DNA of 35,947 nt, taken from the NCBI GenBank assembly GCA_902798105.1, contig CADBVG010000014.1:1-35947 (forward strand), given 5' to 3'. This document shows, piece by piece, positions 23,237-31,908 of this stretch. The notes under the pieces were generated by a model that had not been told where the DNA came from, did no database searches, and worked only from the letters and a program-made list of their open reading frames with translations. Source of the DNA: an uncultured Eubacteriales bacterium (GTDB lineage: Bacteria > Bacillota > Clostridia > Christensenellales > Aristaeellaceae). The position numbers were made by a program, and so were the translations under genes. Position 1 is the first letter of the stretch. The number at the start of each line of letters is the position of its first letter.

Positions 23237-24790
23237 TTGAAGCGCATGACGACGATACTGATGACATCGACGCTGGTCACGGCGCTGTCCGCGGCGGTGT
23301 TGTCGCTGACGATGTACAGCCGCCCACAGCAGCGCGCCCTGCTGATCCAAATACTGATTGTCCTGTCCATGGCAGGGCTCGTGCTGTTCGCGACCTTCAG
23401 CTACCGGCGCAGGCGGTTGGCAGCGGCGATGGGCGAGGGATGGAAGATTTCGGAAAAGGGCAAACAAAATCCCTGCACCTTTTCGGATGTTGCGGCGAAC
23501 GAGCAGGCGCTCCACAGCCTCTCGGAGCTTCGGGACTACCTGAAGTGCCCGGACAAGTACGTGCGCTACGGTGCGCGCATGCCCAGGGGCGTGTTGCTTT
23601 ACGGACCGCCGGGCACGGGGAAGACGCTGCTGGCCCGGGCGCTGGCCGGGGAGGCGGGCGTGCCCTTCTTTGCGCTGTCCGGTTCCGATTTTGTCGAGAA
23701 ATATGTAGGCGTCGGCGCGAGCCGGGTGCGCGCGCTGTTCAGGAAGGCACGTAAAGCCGGCAGGTGCGTCATATTTATCGACGAGATCGACGCCATGGGC
23801 AAGCGGCGGGACGACAATGTTTCCGACGAGCGGGACCAGACGCTGAACGCGTTGCTGAGCGAAATGTCAGGCTTCTATACCGGCGACGGCGTGATTGTGA
23901 TTGCTGCCACCAACCGCATCGAGGCTTTGGATCCGGCGCTGCTCCGTCCGGGGCGATTTGACCGTCAGATCGAGGTGGGCCTGCCCGGCAGGGCGCAGCG
24001 CCTGAGCATATTGAAGCTCCACAGCCAGGGCAAGCCGCTGAACGCAGACGTCAGCCTTGAGGAGCTCGCAGCCCAAACCGTCAGCTTTTCCGGCGCGTCG
24101 CTTGAAAACCTGCTGAATGAAGCCGCCCTCGCGGCGGCAGAACGGGACGACGGCGGCATCGACAGGCGCGACTTGCAGCAGGCCTTCTACAGGACCATTG
24201 CCGGGGCGGACCGGGAGATTATCGCCTCCGAACGGGAGCGGAACATCATCGCCGTCCACGAATCGGGACATGCCGTCGCCAGTCGGTTGCTTGCGCCACA
24301 GAACAGGTTGGCGCGTGTCAGCATACTGCCTGCGGGCCATGGCGCGGCGGGGTACAACCTGTGTATCCCCGAAGAGCGGGTTATGGTGGAAAAACGTCAT
24401 ATGGAAAACCAGATCCAGGTGCTGCTGGCCGGCAGGGCTGCGGAGCAGCTGGTGTTTGGGAACGAGGCCCTGACGGCGGGCGCTTCCAGTGACCTGGCCA
24501 GGGCCACAGAGCTGGCGGCAACGATGGTCATGGAGCTGGGTATGTACGACGATCCCGCTGTCTCGCTGAAGGCACTGGGTCATCTCTGCGGGACAGGCAT
24601 CGGCGGCGCGGAGGCTTGCCGGGCACTGCTTGGGGAGATGTACACCCGCGTAAGCAAACTCCTTGCCGCGCACATTGGAGCGATCGATGCCCTGGCCTCG
24701 GCGCTCTTGCGGGCCGAATCGCTGGAGGGTGACGCAGCCGGTCGGATCATCGACGACCATCTGTCGATCGAAAGACCGGAATCGGCATAA
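23237..24790 (+). CDS. short FtsH-like membrane AAA+ zinc metalloprotease
   Basis: About 517 aa, shorter than typical FtsH (600-650). Two membrane helices (roughly residues 5-24 and 33-55) enclose only a few residues, so the usual ~70-residue external domain is missing. The AAA+ module has Walker A GPPGTGKT at about 123, pore motif [17 protein letters not shown] (canonical FtsH has FVEMFVG), Walker [12 protein letters not shown] and the arginine fingers RPGRFDR. The M41 protease has HESGH at about 341-345 and [15 protein letters not shown] with the third zinc ligand. Start: TTG 23237, 6 nt after GAGAGGTG; ATG 23246 is an alternative with a spacing of 15. It lies directly upstream of the spoIIA operon, which suggests, but does not show, a sporulation role. 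A standard ftsH is not in this window. Confidence 0.85.
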   Translation: MKRMTTILMTSTLVTALSAAVLSLTMYSRPQQRALLIQILIVLSMAGLVLFATFSYRRRRLAAAMGEGWKISEKGKQNPCTFSDVAANEQALHSLSELRDYLKCPDKYVRYGARMPRGVLLYGPPGTGKTLLARALAGEAGVPFFALSGSDFVEKYVGVGASRVRALFRKARKAGRCVIFIDEIDAMGKRRDDNVSDERDQTLNALLSEMSGFYTGDGVIVIAATNRIEALDPALLRPGRFDRQIEVGLPGRAQRLSILKLHSQGKPLNADVSLEELAAQTVSFSGASLENLLNEAALAAAERDDGGIDRRDLQQAFYRTIAGADREIIASERERNIIAVHESGHAVASRLLAPQNRLARVSILPAGHGAAGYNLCIPEERVMVEKRHMENQIQVLLAGRAAEQLVFGNEALTAGASSDLARATELAATMVMELGMYDDPAVSLKALGHLCGTGIGGAEACRALLGEMYTRVSKLLAAHIGAIDALASALLRAESLEGDAAGRIIDDHLSIERPESA

Positions 24791-24806
24791 GTAGTCCTGA
24801 TTTGAC

Positions 24807-24836
24807 AGAGGATACGACACGGCAGGCATGGAATTA
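24807..24836 (+). promoter_or_regulatory. sigma-H-like promoter of the spoIIA operon
   Basis: AGAGGATAC (24807-24815) and TGGAATTA (24829-24836) with a 13-bp spacer match the sigma-H consensus (RNAGGAWWW, 11-12 bp, RNGAATWW) with one mismatch in each element. In Bacillus the spoIIA operon is transcribed by sigma-H with Spo0A. It lies 20 nt before spoIIAA; no clear Spo0A box was identified. Confidence 0.55.
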
Positions 24837-24856
24837 TCCGGGGAAAGGGTGATTCC

Positions 24857-25162
24857 ATGCTATGCTATGAGAAGAAAAAGAACGCGCTGACCGTCCGGTT
24901 GTCGGGCGAGCTGGATCACAGCGTGGTCACGGCGATCCGCGGGGAACTGGATTCACTGATTGCCCAGACCGGCGCTAAAAAATTGATTCTTGACCTGAAG
25001 GGGCTGGAGTTTATGGACAGCAGCGGCATTGGGCTGATCATCGGCCGATATAAGGTGATGTCCCGCAGGGGCGGAAGCGTCGCCGTGAGCGGGACCGATG
25101 CGCGCATCGACCAGCTGTTCAGGATGGCCGGCATCTACCAGCTGGTGGAGCGACTCGCTTGA
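24857..25162 (+). CDS. spoIIAA: anti-sigma-F factor antagonist SpoIIAA
   Basis: 101 aa STAS-domain protein. The phosphorylation motif FMDSSGIGLIIGRY places the target serine at residue 56 (second of the pair). Unphosphorylated SpoIIAA binds SpoIIAB and frees sigma-F in the forespore; SpoIIE, not in this window, would dephosphorylate it. RBS GGGAAAGGG upstream. The end overlaps the upstream in-frame extension of spoIIAB, but the two true genes are 17 nt apart. Confidence 0.95.
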   Translation: MLCYEKKKNALTVRLSGELDHSVVTAIRGELDSLIAQTGAKKLILDLKGLEFMDSSGIGLIIGRYKVMSRRGGSVAVSGTDARIDQLFRMAGIYQLVERLA

Positions 25163-25179
25163 CGGAAAGGAGCGTAAAC

Positions 25180-25635
25180 ATGAGTGTGATCAATGAAATG
25201 CGCCTGGATTTCGAGGCGCTGCCGGAAAACGAAGCCTTCGCCCGACTGGTCATCAGCGGGTTCATGCTGCCCCTGGACCCAACGATGGAGGAGATGGCCG
25301 ACGTAAAGACCGCTGTGTCGGAAGCCGTGACCAACGCCATCGTCCACGGCTACGGCGGCGGGACGGGGTTTGTGCGCCTCAGCGCGTCTTATGACGCGGC
25401 AGGCGAAATGCAAATACGGGTCGTCGATCATGGCAGGGGCATCGACGATGTGGCGCGTGCCCGGCAACCCTTCTTTACCACATCCCCCGGGGATGATCGC
25501 TCCGGGATGGGTTTTACCGTCATGGAGAGCTTCATGGATGGCTTGGACGTCGAAAGCGCGCCGGGCAGGGGCACGACGGTGTGCATGACCAAGCGGATCC
25601 GGCTGCGGGACGACGCCGTCCCGCAGCGGGCGTGA
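25180..25635 (+). CDS. spoIIAB: anti-sigma-F factor and serine kinase SpoIIAB
   Basis: 151 aa GHKL-fold serine kinase. N-box SEAVTNAIVHGYG, G1 box VVDHGRGIDD and G2 region SGMGFTVMESFMDGL are all present. It holds sigma-F inactive with ATP and phosphorylates SpoIIAA. Start ATG 25180 has AAGGAG at 25167-25172; an earlier in-frame start at 25159 overlaps spoIIAA and lacks a site. It overlaps sigF by four bases (GTGA). Confidence 0.95.
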   Translation: MSVINEMRLDFEALPENEAFARLVISGFMLPLDPTMEEMADVKTAVSEAVTNAIVHGYGGGTGFVRLSASYDAAGEMQIRVVDHGRGIDDVARARQPFFTTSPGDDRSGMGFTVMESFMDGLDVESAPGRGTTVCMTKRIRLRDDAVPQRA

Positions 25636-26348
25636 ATGCCGGGACGCACCAAAGCACAACCGCCGACCTGCTGTCCAGGGCCCACATGGGCGATGAGAAG
25701 GCGCGGGAAGAACTCGTCGCACAGAACATCGCCCTGGTAAAATACATTGTCAGGCGTTTTCTGGGGCGCGGCGTGGAGTATGACGACCTGTTTCAGTTCG
25801 GCTGCATGGGGCTGTTGAAGGCCATTGACCGCTTTGATCCGTCATTTCAGGTGCAGTTCTCCACTTATGCGGTGCCGGTCATCATGGGCGAGATACGCCG
25901 TTGCCTGCGGGATGACGGCCCCATACACATCTCCCGTGCCATCCGGGAATTGTCGAAGCGGGTGGACGAATATGTCGCCGGGACAGATCATCAGGGGCAT
26001 TCTGCCAAGGAGATTGCCGACGCGCTGGGCGCGGACAAGGGCGATGTGCTGCTGGCCATGAACAGCAGGCGGCCCATACGTTCACTGGACGAGAAGATCG
26101 GCGGTGACGGAGAACTTCGCCTGATGGATGTGATCGGGTCCGACCCCATGTCGGAGGTGGACCTGCGGCTGACTCTGGCAAGGCTTTTGATGGGCCTGCC
26201 GCCTGAGGAGCGGACATTGCTCTTCAGGCGTTACTTCAAGCGCCACACCCAGTCGCAGATCGCACGGGATATGGGCACATCCCAGGTGCAGATCTCCCGG
26301 ATGGAGAGCCGGATACTCAAGAAGCTGCGGCAGATGGCAAGCGGTTGA
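25632..26348 (+). CDS. sigF: RNA polymerase sporulation sigma factor sigma-F
   Basis: 238 aa sigma-70 factor. Region 2 reads QNIALVKYIVRRFLGRGVEY, DDLFQFGCMGLLKAIDRFDP and FSTYAVPVIMGEIRRCLRDD. Region 3 is IHISRAIRELSKRVDEY, and region 4 ends QSQIARDMGTSQVQISRMES. It directs the first forespore programme and is held by SpoIIAB. The start is uncertain: GTG 25632 overlaps the spoIIAB stop (GTGA) and gives an N-terminus of sensible length, but no Shine-Dalgarno site precedes it, so it probably depends on coupling. An alternative GTG lies at 25581. A strong bidirectional hairpin follows. Confidence 0.95.
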   Translation: MNAGTHQSTTADLLSRAHMGDEKAREELVAQNIALVKYIVRRFLGRGVEYDDLFQFGCMGLLKAIDRFDPSFQVQFSTYAVPVIMGEIRRCLRDDGPIHISRAIRELSKRVDEYVAGTDHQGHSAKEIADALGADKGDVLLAMNSRRPIRSLDEKIGGDGELRLMDVIGSDPMSEVDLRLTLARLLMGLPPEERTLLFRRYFKRHTQSQIARDMGTSQVQISRMESRILKKLRQMASG

Positions 26349-26356
26349 TATACGTC

Positions 26357-26394
26357 AAAACAGACCACATCCCAAACGAAATGTGGTCTGTTTT
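26357..26394. terminator. bidirectional terminator between sigF and lysA
   Basis: A 14-bp perfect stem (AAAACAGACCACAT / ATGTGGTCTGTTTT) with a 10-nt loop. T-runs result on both strands (TTTTATTGTT on plus; TTTTGACG on minus), so it can end transcription of sigF and of the convergent lysA-like gene. Confidence 0.88.
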
Positions 26395-26417
26395 ATTGTT
26401 AAACGACCGTGTTCTGT

Positions 26418-27686
26418 TTATGCCTTCACGGAATCCAGTATGTCGCAGAAGTCGAAGGTGGCGAGATAATCCTTTACCGTCTCGGCCCTGCGGATCATCG
26501 AGAAGGTTCCGTCCGGGTGCAGAAGTATCTCCGCGCTCTTCAGCTTGCCGTTGTAGTTGTAGCCCATTGAATAGCCGTGGGCGCCGGTGTCGTGGATGAT
26601 TACCAGGTCGCCGTCGTCGATCTGCGGCAGGGCGCGGTCCACCGCGAACTTGTCGTTGTTTTCACATAGTGAGCCCACGACATCGTAGACGTGGTCGCAC
26701 AGCGCGTCCTCCTTGCCGGAAACCGTGATATGGTGATAGGCGTCGTACATGGCCGGTCGCATCAGGTTCACGGCGCAGGCGTCCACGCCGATGTACTCCT
26801 TGTAGATATGCTTTTTGTGGATGGCCCGGGTCACCAGGCAGCCGTGGGGGCCGGTCATGAAGCGGCCCAGCTCGGTGGCCAGGTTGACGTTGCCCAGTCC
26901 CGCGGAGCCCAGCGTCTTGGCAAAGCTCTCCTGAATGGAATTGCCGATCAGGCCGATATCGGGCATGGTCTGCTCGGGCAGGTAGGGGATGCCGACGCCA
27001 CCGGACAGGTTCACCATGAAGATATCCGCCCCCAGCTTCTTCTTCAGGTCGATGGCCAGGTCGAACAGTATCATGGCGTTGGCGGGGTAATAGTTATTGT
27101 CTGCGGCATTGCTGGCCAGCAGCGCGTGCAGGCCGAAGCGCTTCACGCCCAACTGCATCAGCCGCTGTACCGCGGAAAAGATCTGCTGCTTGGTCATGCC
27201 GAACTTTGATGAATCTGGCTGGCCCATGTACACCGTGCCTACCAGCAGTTCTCCGCCGGGATTGTAGCGCATACAGATCCGCTCGGGCAACCCGCCGTGA
27301 GCCGCCAGGAAATCGATGTGGGTGATGTCGTCCAGGTTGATGATGGCATCCAGCTTGCGGGCATACTCATACTCCTCGGCGGGGGTTTCGTTGGACGAGA
27401 ACATGATCTCGTCACCCGAGAAGCCCAGCGCTTCCACCATCTTCAGTTCGGCCATGGAGGCGCAGTCAACGCCACAGCCCTCTTCCTTCAGCAGCTTCAG
27501 TATAAAGGGATTCGGACACGCCTTCACCGCATAATATTCCCGAAAGCCCTTATTCCATGAAAAGGCCTTGGAAACCTCACGGGCGGTGCGCCGGATTCCT
27601 GCTTCGTCATACAGGTGAAACGGGGTGGGGTACTGCGCAGTGATCTCCTTTAGTTTATCGTGATCGACAAAGGGCAGCTTTTGCAT
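26418..27686 (-). CDS. lysA: diaminopimelate decarboxylase-like PLP enzyme (LysA family)
   Basis: 422 aa, fold-type III PLP enzyme. The PLP lysine is Lys55 in YYAVKACPNP. Other family elements: VDCASMAEL, MFSSNETP, NLSGGVGIPY (phosphate loop) and SLCENNDKFA (the Cys-Glu strand of the partner subunit). It would decarboxylate meso-diaminopimelate to lysine. The strand usually reading H.HIGSQ is HALLASNAAD, and the usual GAYGxSM reads GAHGYSMGYNYN. This marks a divergent clostridial branch, and substrate identity is less certain than for classical LysA. Start ATG 27686 with GGAG about 10 nt upstream. No lysine riboswitch was recognised. It is monocistronic. Confidence 0.85.
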   Translation of the reverse strand: MQKLPFVDHDKLKEITAQYPTPFHLYDEAGIRRTAREVSKAFSWNKGFREYYAVKACPNPFILKLLKEEGCGVDCASMAELKMVEALGFSGDEIMFSSNETPAEEYEYARKLDAIINLDDITHIDFLAAHGGLPERICMRYNPGGELLVGTVYMGQPDSSKFGMTKQQIFSAVQRLMQLGVKRFGLHALLASNAADNNYYPANAMILFDLAIDLKKKLGADIFMVNLSGGVGIPYLPEQTMPDIGLIGNSIQESFAKTLGSAGLGNVNLATELGRFMTGPHGCLVTRAIHKKHIYKEYIGVDACAVNLMRPAMYDAYHHITVSGKEDALCDHVYDVVGSLCENNDKFAVDRALPQIDDGDLVIIHDTGAHGYSMGYNYNGKLKSAEILLHPDGTFSMIRRAETVKDYLATFDFCDILDSVKA

Positions 27687-27713
27687 AAGTATTCAACTCC
27701 ATTTCTGCTTGTC

Positions 27714-27742
27714 ATGATAGGCGCTTTGCGCCCACGCGTCAA
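27714..27742 (-). promoter_or_regulatory. sigma-A promoter of the lysA-like gene
   Basis: On the minus strand TTGACG (27742-27737), a 17-bp spacer and TATCAT (27719-27714), both close to consensus, 27 nt upstream of the start codon. Confidence 0.72.
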
Positions 27743-27886
27743 GGCTATGATGCGTTCTTTTGTGTTAAGATGTTTGCATGCCCCGTTCGGCTTGATAAGG
27801 TACAATTATTAACATTGAGAAGTTGAAGAAAAAATGATTTCGTGATAGAGTAATCATGAATGTATGTGTCTACAGGAGGTAGCCCA

Positions 27887-29734
27887 TTGTCCCTTTCAGA
27901 ACGCATTGAAAACCTGATGATGTCCGTACAGAAGCCCGTTCGCTACATGGGGGGCGAATTCAACGCCGTGATGAAGGATCCAAACGGTGTGGATGTGCGC
28001 TACGCATTCCTGTTTCCGGACACCTACGAGGTGGGCATGTCCCATCTGGGCATGAAGATACTGTACCACGCTATCAACGCCCGGGACGACGCCTGGTGCG
28101 AGCGTGTTTTTTCACCCTGGGTGGACATGGCCGACCTGATGCGCCGGAACAGCATACCCCTGTTTTCGCTGGAATCGCGTACCCCGGTAAAGGATTTCGA
28201 CCTGCTGGGCATCACCCTCCAGTATGAGATGAGCTTTACGAACATCCTGGAGGCGCTGGACCTGGCAGGCATACCCCTGCGCAGCGCGGACCGCATGGAG
28301 GGCCCCTTCATCATCTGTGGCGGTCCCTGCGCCTTCAATCCCGAACCCCTTGCGCCCTTTGTGGACCTGGTCGCCATCGGGGACGGCGAGGAGGAGACCC
28401 AGCAGACCATCGACCTGTACAGGCAATGGAAGGCCGCGGGTCTGCCCCGGTCGGAATACCTGCGCATGGCCGCGCGGATTCCCGGGATCTATGTACCCTC
28501 GCTGTATGACGTGACCTACAATGACGACGGCACTGTGCGTTCGGTGACCCCCAAGCCCGGCAGCGGCGCGCCCGAGGTCGTAAGGAAGGCGCTTGTGAAG
28601 GACCTGGACGGCGCGGCCTATCCCGAGAAGCTGATCGTACCCTATGGCGAGATCATCCACAACCGCATCATGCTGGAGATCTTCCGGGGCTGCACCCGGG
28701 GCTGTCGCTTCTGCCAGGCGGGCATGATCTACCGTCCGATCCGCGAGCGCAGCGTCGAGCATCTGATGCGGATGGCCGACAGCCTGGTCTCCTCCACGGG
28801 ATATGACGAGATATCGCTGATGAGCCTGTCCAGCGGCGACTACAGCTGCCTGCCGGAGCTGGCCCATCGCATGGTGGAGCGCTTCGCGTCGAAGCGTGTG
28901 CGCATATCGCTGCCCTCCCAGCGCATCGACAACGTGCTGACGGATACCCTCAAGGAGACCCAGAAGGTCAAGAAAACCGCCCTGACCCTCGCGCCGGAGG
29001 CGGGCACCCAGCGGCTGAGGGATGTGATCAACAAGGGCGTGACCGAGGCCGATCTGGTCCGTTCGGTTACCGATGCCTTTGAACAGGGATGGTCGGCAGT
29101 GAAGCTGTATTTCATGCTTGGCCTGCCCACCGAGACGGACGAGGACGTGCTGGGCATTGCCGACCTGGCTGAAAAGGTGCGCAGGTGCTATTTCTCCGTA
29201 CCCAAGGAACGTCGCGCGCCGGGACTGCGGATCACCGTCAGCGCCTCGGTGTTCGTGCCGAAGAATGACACCCCGTTCCAATGGGCCCCCCAGTTGGATT
29301 ATGAAACCGTCGTTCACCGCCAGCAGCTGCTTCGTCAGGCGCTGTCCAAGGTCAAGGGCGTGGATTTCAAGTACCACGCGCCGGACCTGAGCTACATAGA
29401 GGCCGTGTTCGCCCGGGGCGACCGGCGCCTGGCTGACGCGATGGAGCGCGCCTGGCGCATGGGCTGCCGCTTTGACGGCTGGAGCGACCAGTTCCGCTAT
29501 GATCTTTGGCTCAAGGCCTTTGATGAAGCGGGCATTGACCCGGATTTCTACGCCCTTCGTCCCCGGCCGACGGACGAGGTTTTCCCCTGGGATCACCTGG
29601 ATTGCGGGGTTACGAAGGCCTATCTGCTCAGGGAGTGGGAGAAGGCCCAGCGGGCCGAATGTACACAGGATTGCCGCAAGGGGTGCACCGGCTGCGGCAT
29701 GAAGCGCTATGGCGCGTGTGAAGGACGCCAATGA
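27887..29734 (+). CDS. B12-binding-domain radical SAM protein (TIGR03960 type)
   Basis: 615 aa. N-terminal half includes a cobalamin-binding-like region (FPDTYEVGMSHLGMKIL, then FIICGGPCAFNPEPLAPFVD). The radical SAM core carries GCTRGCRFCQAGMIYRPIRE with CxxxCxxC for the [4Fe-4S] cluster. The C-terminus has a cysteine cluster (CTQDCRKGCTGCG). The family is regularly found with the DUF2344 protein and RNase G, as here; its reaction has not been settled. Start TTG 27887 is 6 nt after AGGAGGT (27874-27880); farther upstream the frame is open but without a site. The next gene begins 16 nt after the stop. Confidence 0.92.
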   Translation: MSLSERIENLMMSVQKPVRYMGGEFNAVMKDPNGVDVRYAFLFPDTYEVGMSHLGMKILYHAINARDDAWCERVFSPWVDMADLMRRNSIPLFSLESRTPVKDFDLLGITLQYEMSFTNILEALDLAGIPLRSADRMEGPFIICGGPCAFNPEPLAPFVDLVAIGDGEEETQQTIDLYRQWKAAGLPRSEYLRMAARIPGIYVPSLYDVTYNDDGTVRSVTPKPGSGAPEVVRKALVKDLDGAAYPEKLIVPYGEIIHNRIMLEIFRGCTRGCRFCQAGMIYRPIRERSVEHLMRMADSLVSSTGYDEISLMSLSSGDYSCLPELAHRMVERFASKRVRISLPSQRIDNVLTDTLKETQKVKKTALTLAPEAGTQRLRDVINKGVTEADLVRSVTDAFEQGWSAVKLYFMLGLPTETDEDVLGIADLAEKVRRCYFSVPKERRAPGLRITVSASVFVPKNDTPFQWAPQLDYETVVHRQQLLRQALSKVKGVDFKYHAPDLSYIEAVFARGDRRLADAMERAWRMGCRFDGWSDQFRYDLWLKAFDEAGIDPDFYALRPRPTDEVFPWDHLDCGVTKAYLLREWEKAQRAECTQDCRKGCTGCGMKRYGACEGRQ

Positions 29735-29750
29735 GGCTAAGGAGGCAGAC

Positions 29751-30422
29751 ATGAGGGCATTGATTCGCTTTGGCAAGCAGCCCAGGCTGCGCTTCATATC
29801 GCATTTGGACCTTCAGCGCTTCTTCCAGCGCGCCGTCAACCGCACCGGGCTGCCCATCGCCTGGAGCCAGGGCTTCAACCCCCATCCGGTGATGTCCTTC
29901 GGCTCGGCGCTGGCCTTGGGCTGGACCAGTGAATACGAGGTTATAGACATCAAGCTGAGCGCGCCGATGGGGCGCAAGCGCACCGAGGACGCCGTCCGCG
30001 CCGCGCTGCCGGAGGATCTGCCGGTATTGGAGGTGCGCATGGTGGACGACAAACACGCCGCGCCGATGGCCCTGGTGCGGATGTCCGATTATGTCGTCCG
30101 GTTGGAAGGGGAGAATGCTCCCACAGTCCTTGAACAGATACCGGCATTTCTTCAAAGGGAAGTCGTGACCGCCGTCAAGAAGACCAAATCCGGCGAGAAG
30201 GAGATCAACGCCCGTCCGCTGGTCATCGCGCTGGAGAAGCTGGATGAAGGCGCCTTCAAAACACGGCTGATGCTCACCGAGAGTCAGTCCATCAAGCCGG
30301 AGCTGCTGGTGGGGCTGCTTTCGGACATGGCCGGCGTCGAAGCGCCTCAGGCCCATGTCCATCGCCTGGCCTTGCTGGGCCTGGACGCCGGTGGCAATCC
30401 GGCGCCTCTGATGGCGCTGTAG
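29751..30422 (+). CDS. DUF2344 / radical SAM-linked protein (TIGR03936 type)
   Basis: 223 aa. The N-terminus MRALIRFGKQPRLRFISHLD, LQRFFQRAVNRTGLPIAWSQ, GFNPHPVMSFGSALALG is the family signature. It is a constant companion of the TIGR03960 radical SAM protein and is sometimes fused to it, so they probably work together; the product is unknown, with RNA modification suggested by the RNase G neighbour. Start ATG 29751 has AAGGAGG at 29739-29745. The stop is 13 nt before rng. Confidence 0.92.
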   Translation: MRALIRFGKQPRLRFISHLDLQRFFQRAVNRTGLPIAWSQGFNPHPVMSFGSALALGWTSEYEVIDIKLSAPMGRKRTEDAVRAALPEDLPVLEVRMVDDKHAAPMALVRMSDYVVRLEGENAPTVLEQIPAFLQREVVTAVKKTKSGEKEINARPLVIALEKLDEGAFKTRLMLTESQSIKPELLVGLLSDMAGVEAPQAHVHRLALLGLDAGGNPAPLMAL

Positions 30423-30435
30423 GGGTGGTATGGCG

Positions 30436-31893
30436 ATGAAACAGGTCCTGCTGATGGAACGGGTGATGGATCAAACCCGCTTGGCCATCGTCGAGGATGG
30501 CGCGCTGTGCGAGTTGCACATGCAGAGCCCCAACACGGAAAACACATCCGGCAATATATACCTGGGCAGGGTGGAGAATGTGCTGCCCGGCATGAACGCC
30601 GCCTTTGTGGACATCGGCATGGAGAAAAACGGCTTTCTTGCCGCTGGCGATATCCGGCTGTTTGCCCAGGGCGACAAGGCGCTTTCGACCATGCTGGGAA
30701 AAACGCGGATCGAAAAGCTGGTCCGGCCGGGCCAGCAGCTGCTGGTTCAGGTCATACGCGCCCAGCCCGGCGCGAAAGGGCCTCGGTTGTCCTGCCACAT
30801 CACGCTGCCCGGGCGGTGCCTGGCTCTGCTGGCCGGGGTGAAGTACGTCGGCGTTTCGCGCAAGATCGAAAGTGACGACGAGCGTGACCGACTGTACAAG
30901 ATCGGGCTGTCGCTGACGGGCGACGGGTCAGATGGCGTGATCGTGCGCACGGCAGCCCGGGGCATGGACGCAGGGCGCTTGCGGGCGGAGTATGCTGCCT
31001 TGAAGGCACAGCTGGAGGACATGAAGCGCCAGGCTGAGTACACCGCCGCGCCAAGGCTGATCCACGACGACAACGACCTGGCCCTGCACGCCGTGCGGGA
31101 TATGCTGACCGAGGATACAGAGGCGGTATGGGCGGATGACGAACGATGCTTTGAGCGCTTGTCAGTGCTCGCGAAGGCCGTGGCGCCCGACCTTGCGGAC
31201 AGAATTCAACGCCACAGGGGTGACACGCCGCTCTTCGACCTGTACAGGGTGGACAGCCAGATCGACAGGGCGCTGGAGCGCTATGTATGGCTTGACAGCG
31301 GCGGTTCGCTGGTGATCGACGAGACCGAGGCCATGACCGTCGTGGACGTGAACACCGGCAAGAATACCGGCAAGCGGGACGCTGACGAGACGATCCTCGC
31401 TACGAACCGCGAAGCCGCCCGTGAACTGATGCGCCAGCTGCGCCTGCGCGATATCGGCGGCACGGTGATCGTCGACTTCATCAATATGCGTCATGAGAAA
31501 GACGCCCAAGCGCTGATGGCCCTGCTTCGGGAATGCGCTGCCAACGACCACAACCGCACAAGGGTCGTGGACATCACTGCCCTGGGCCTGGTGGAACTGA
31601 CCCGCAAGCGGGTGCGCCAGAGCCTGTTGAAGCAGTTGACGCATACCTGCACTGACTGCGACGGCAACGGCCTTGTCCCTTCCCACGAGGCGACCGCGCG
31701 CCGCGCACTGCGCGACCTGTGGCGGCGCAGGCGGGCGGGGGATGATACAGCGCTTCGGCTGGAGGCAGCGCCCGCCGTCTGTGGTTGGATCAAAAAGATT
31801 GGCATGCCCGAGGGCGGCACGGCCCAGCTGTCTCCCGTCGATGCCATGGGAACGGGGGAATACCGCTTCACGCCCATGGCAAGCAAACACTGA
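30436..31893 (+). CDS. rng: ribonuclease E/G family endoribonuclease
   Basis: 485 aa, RNase G-like, without the long C-terminal scaffold of RNase E. An S1-like domain spans residues 35-120 (GNIYLGRVENVLPGMNAAFV, DIGMEKNGF). The catalytic metal site is in LVIDETEAMTVVDVNTGKNT and VIVDFINM. The zinc-link CxxC lies in HTCTDCDGNG. It processes rRNA and decays mRNA. Of two ATGs, 30430 sits one base after AGGGGTGG, so 30436 with 7-nt spacing is preferred. In many Clostridia rplU follows; here miaB does, 15 nt later. Confidence 0.94.
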   Translation: MKQVLLMERVMDQTRLAIVEDGALCELHMQSPNTENTSGNIYLGRVENVLPGMNAAFVDIGMEKNGFLAAGDIRLFAQGDKALSTMLGKTRIEKLVRPGQQLLVQVIRAQPGAKGPRLSCHITLPGRCLALLAGVKYVGVSRKIESDDERDRLYKIGLSLTGDGSDGVIVRTAARGMDAGRLRAEYAALKAQLEDMKRQAEYTAAPRLIHDDNDLALHAVRDMLTEDTEAVWADDERCFERLSVLAKAVAPDLADRIQRHRGDTPLFDLYRVDSQIDRALERYVWLDSGGSLVIDETEAMTVVDVNTGKNTGKRDADETILATNREAARELMRQLRLRDIGGTVIVDFINMRHEKDAQALMALLRECAANDHNRTRVVDITALGLVELTRKRVRQSLLKQLTHTCTDCDGNGLVPSHEATARRALRDLWRRRRAGDDTALRLEAAPAVCGWIKKIGMPEGGTAQLSPVDAMGTGEYRFTPMASKH

Positions 31894-31908
31894 AACGAGG
31901 TTCTACAC

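Noticed and set aside
24802-24830. Sigma-A promoter for spoIIAA using the TTGACA at 24802
   Set aside because: No acceptable -10 hexamer lies 16-18 bp downstream. The overlapping sigma-H-like elements fit better and agree with the known control of spoIIA.
27687-27886. Lysine riboswitch or other structured leader before the lysA-like gene or the radical SAM gene
   Set aside because: The lysA leader is only about 20-25 nt from the predicted start of transcription, too short for a riboswitch, and no conserved aptamer elements were seen on the other side.
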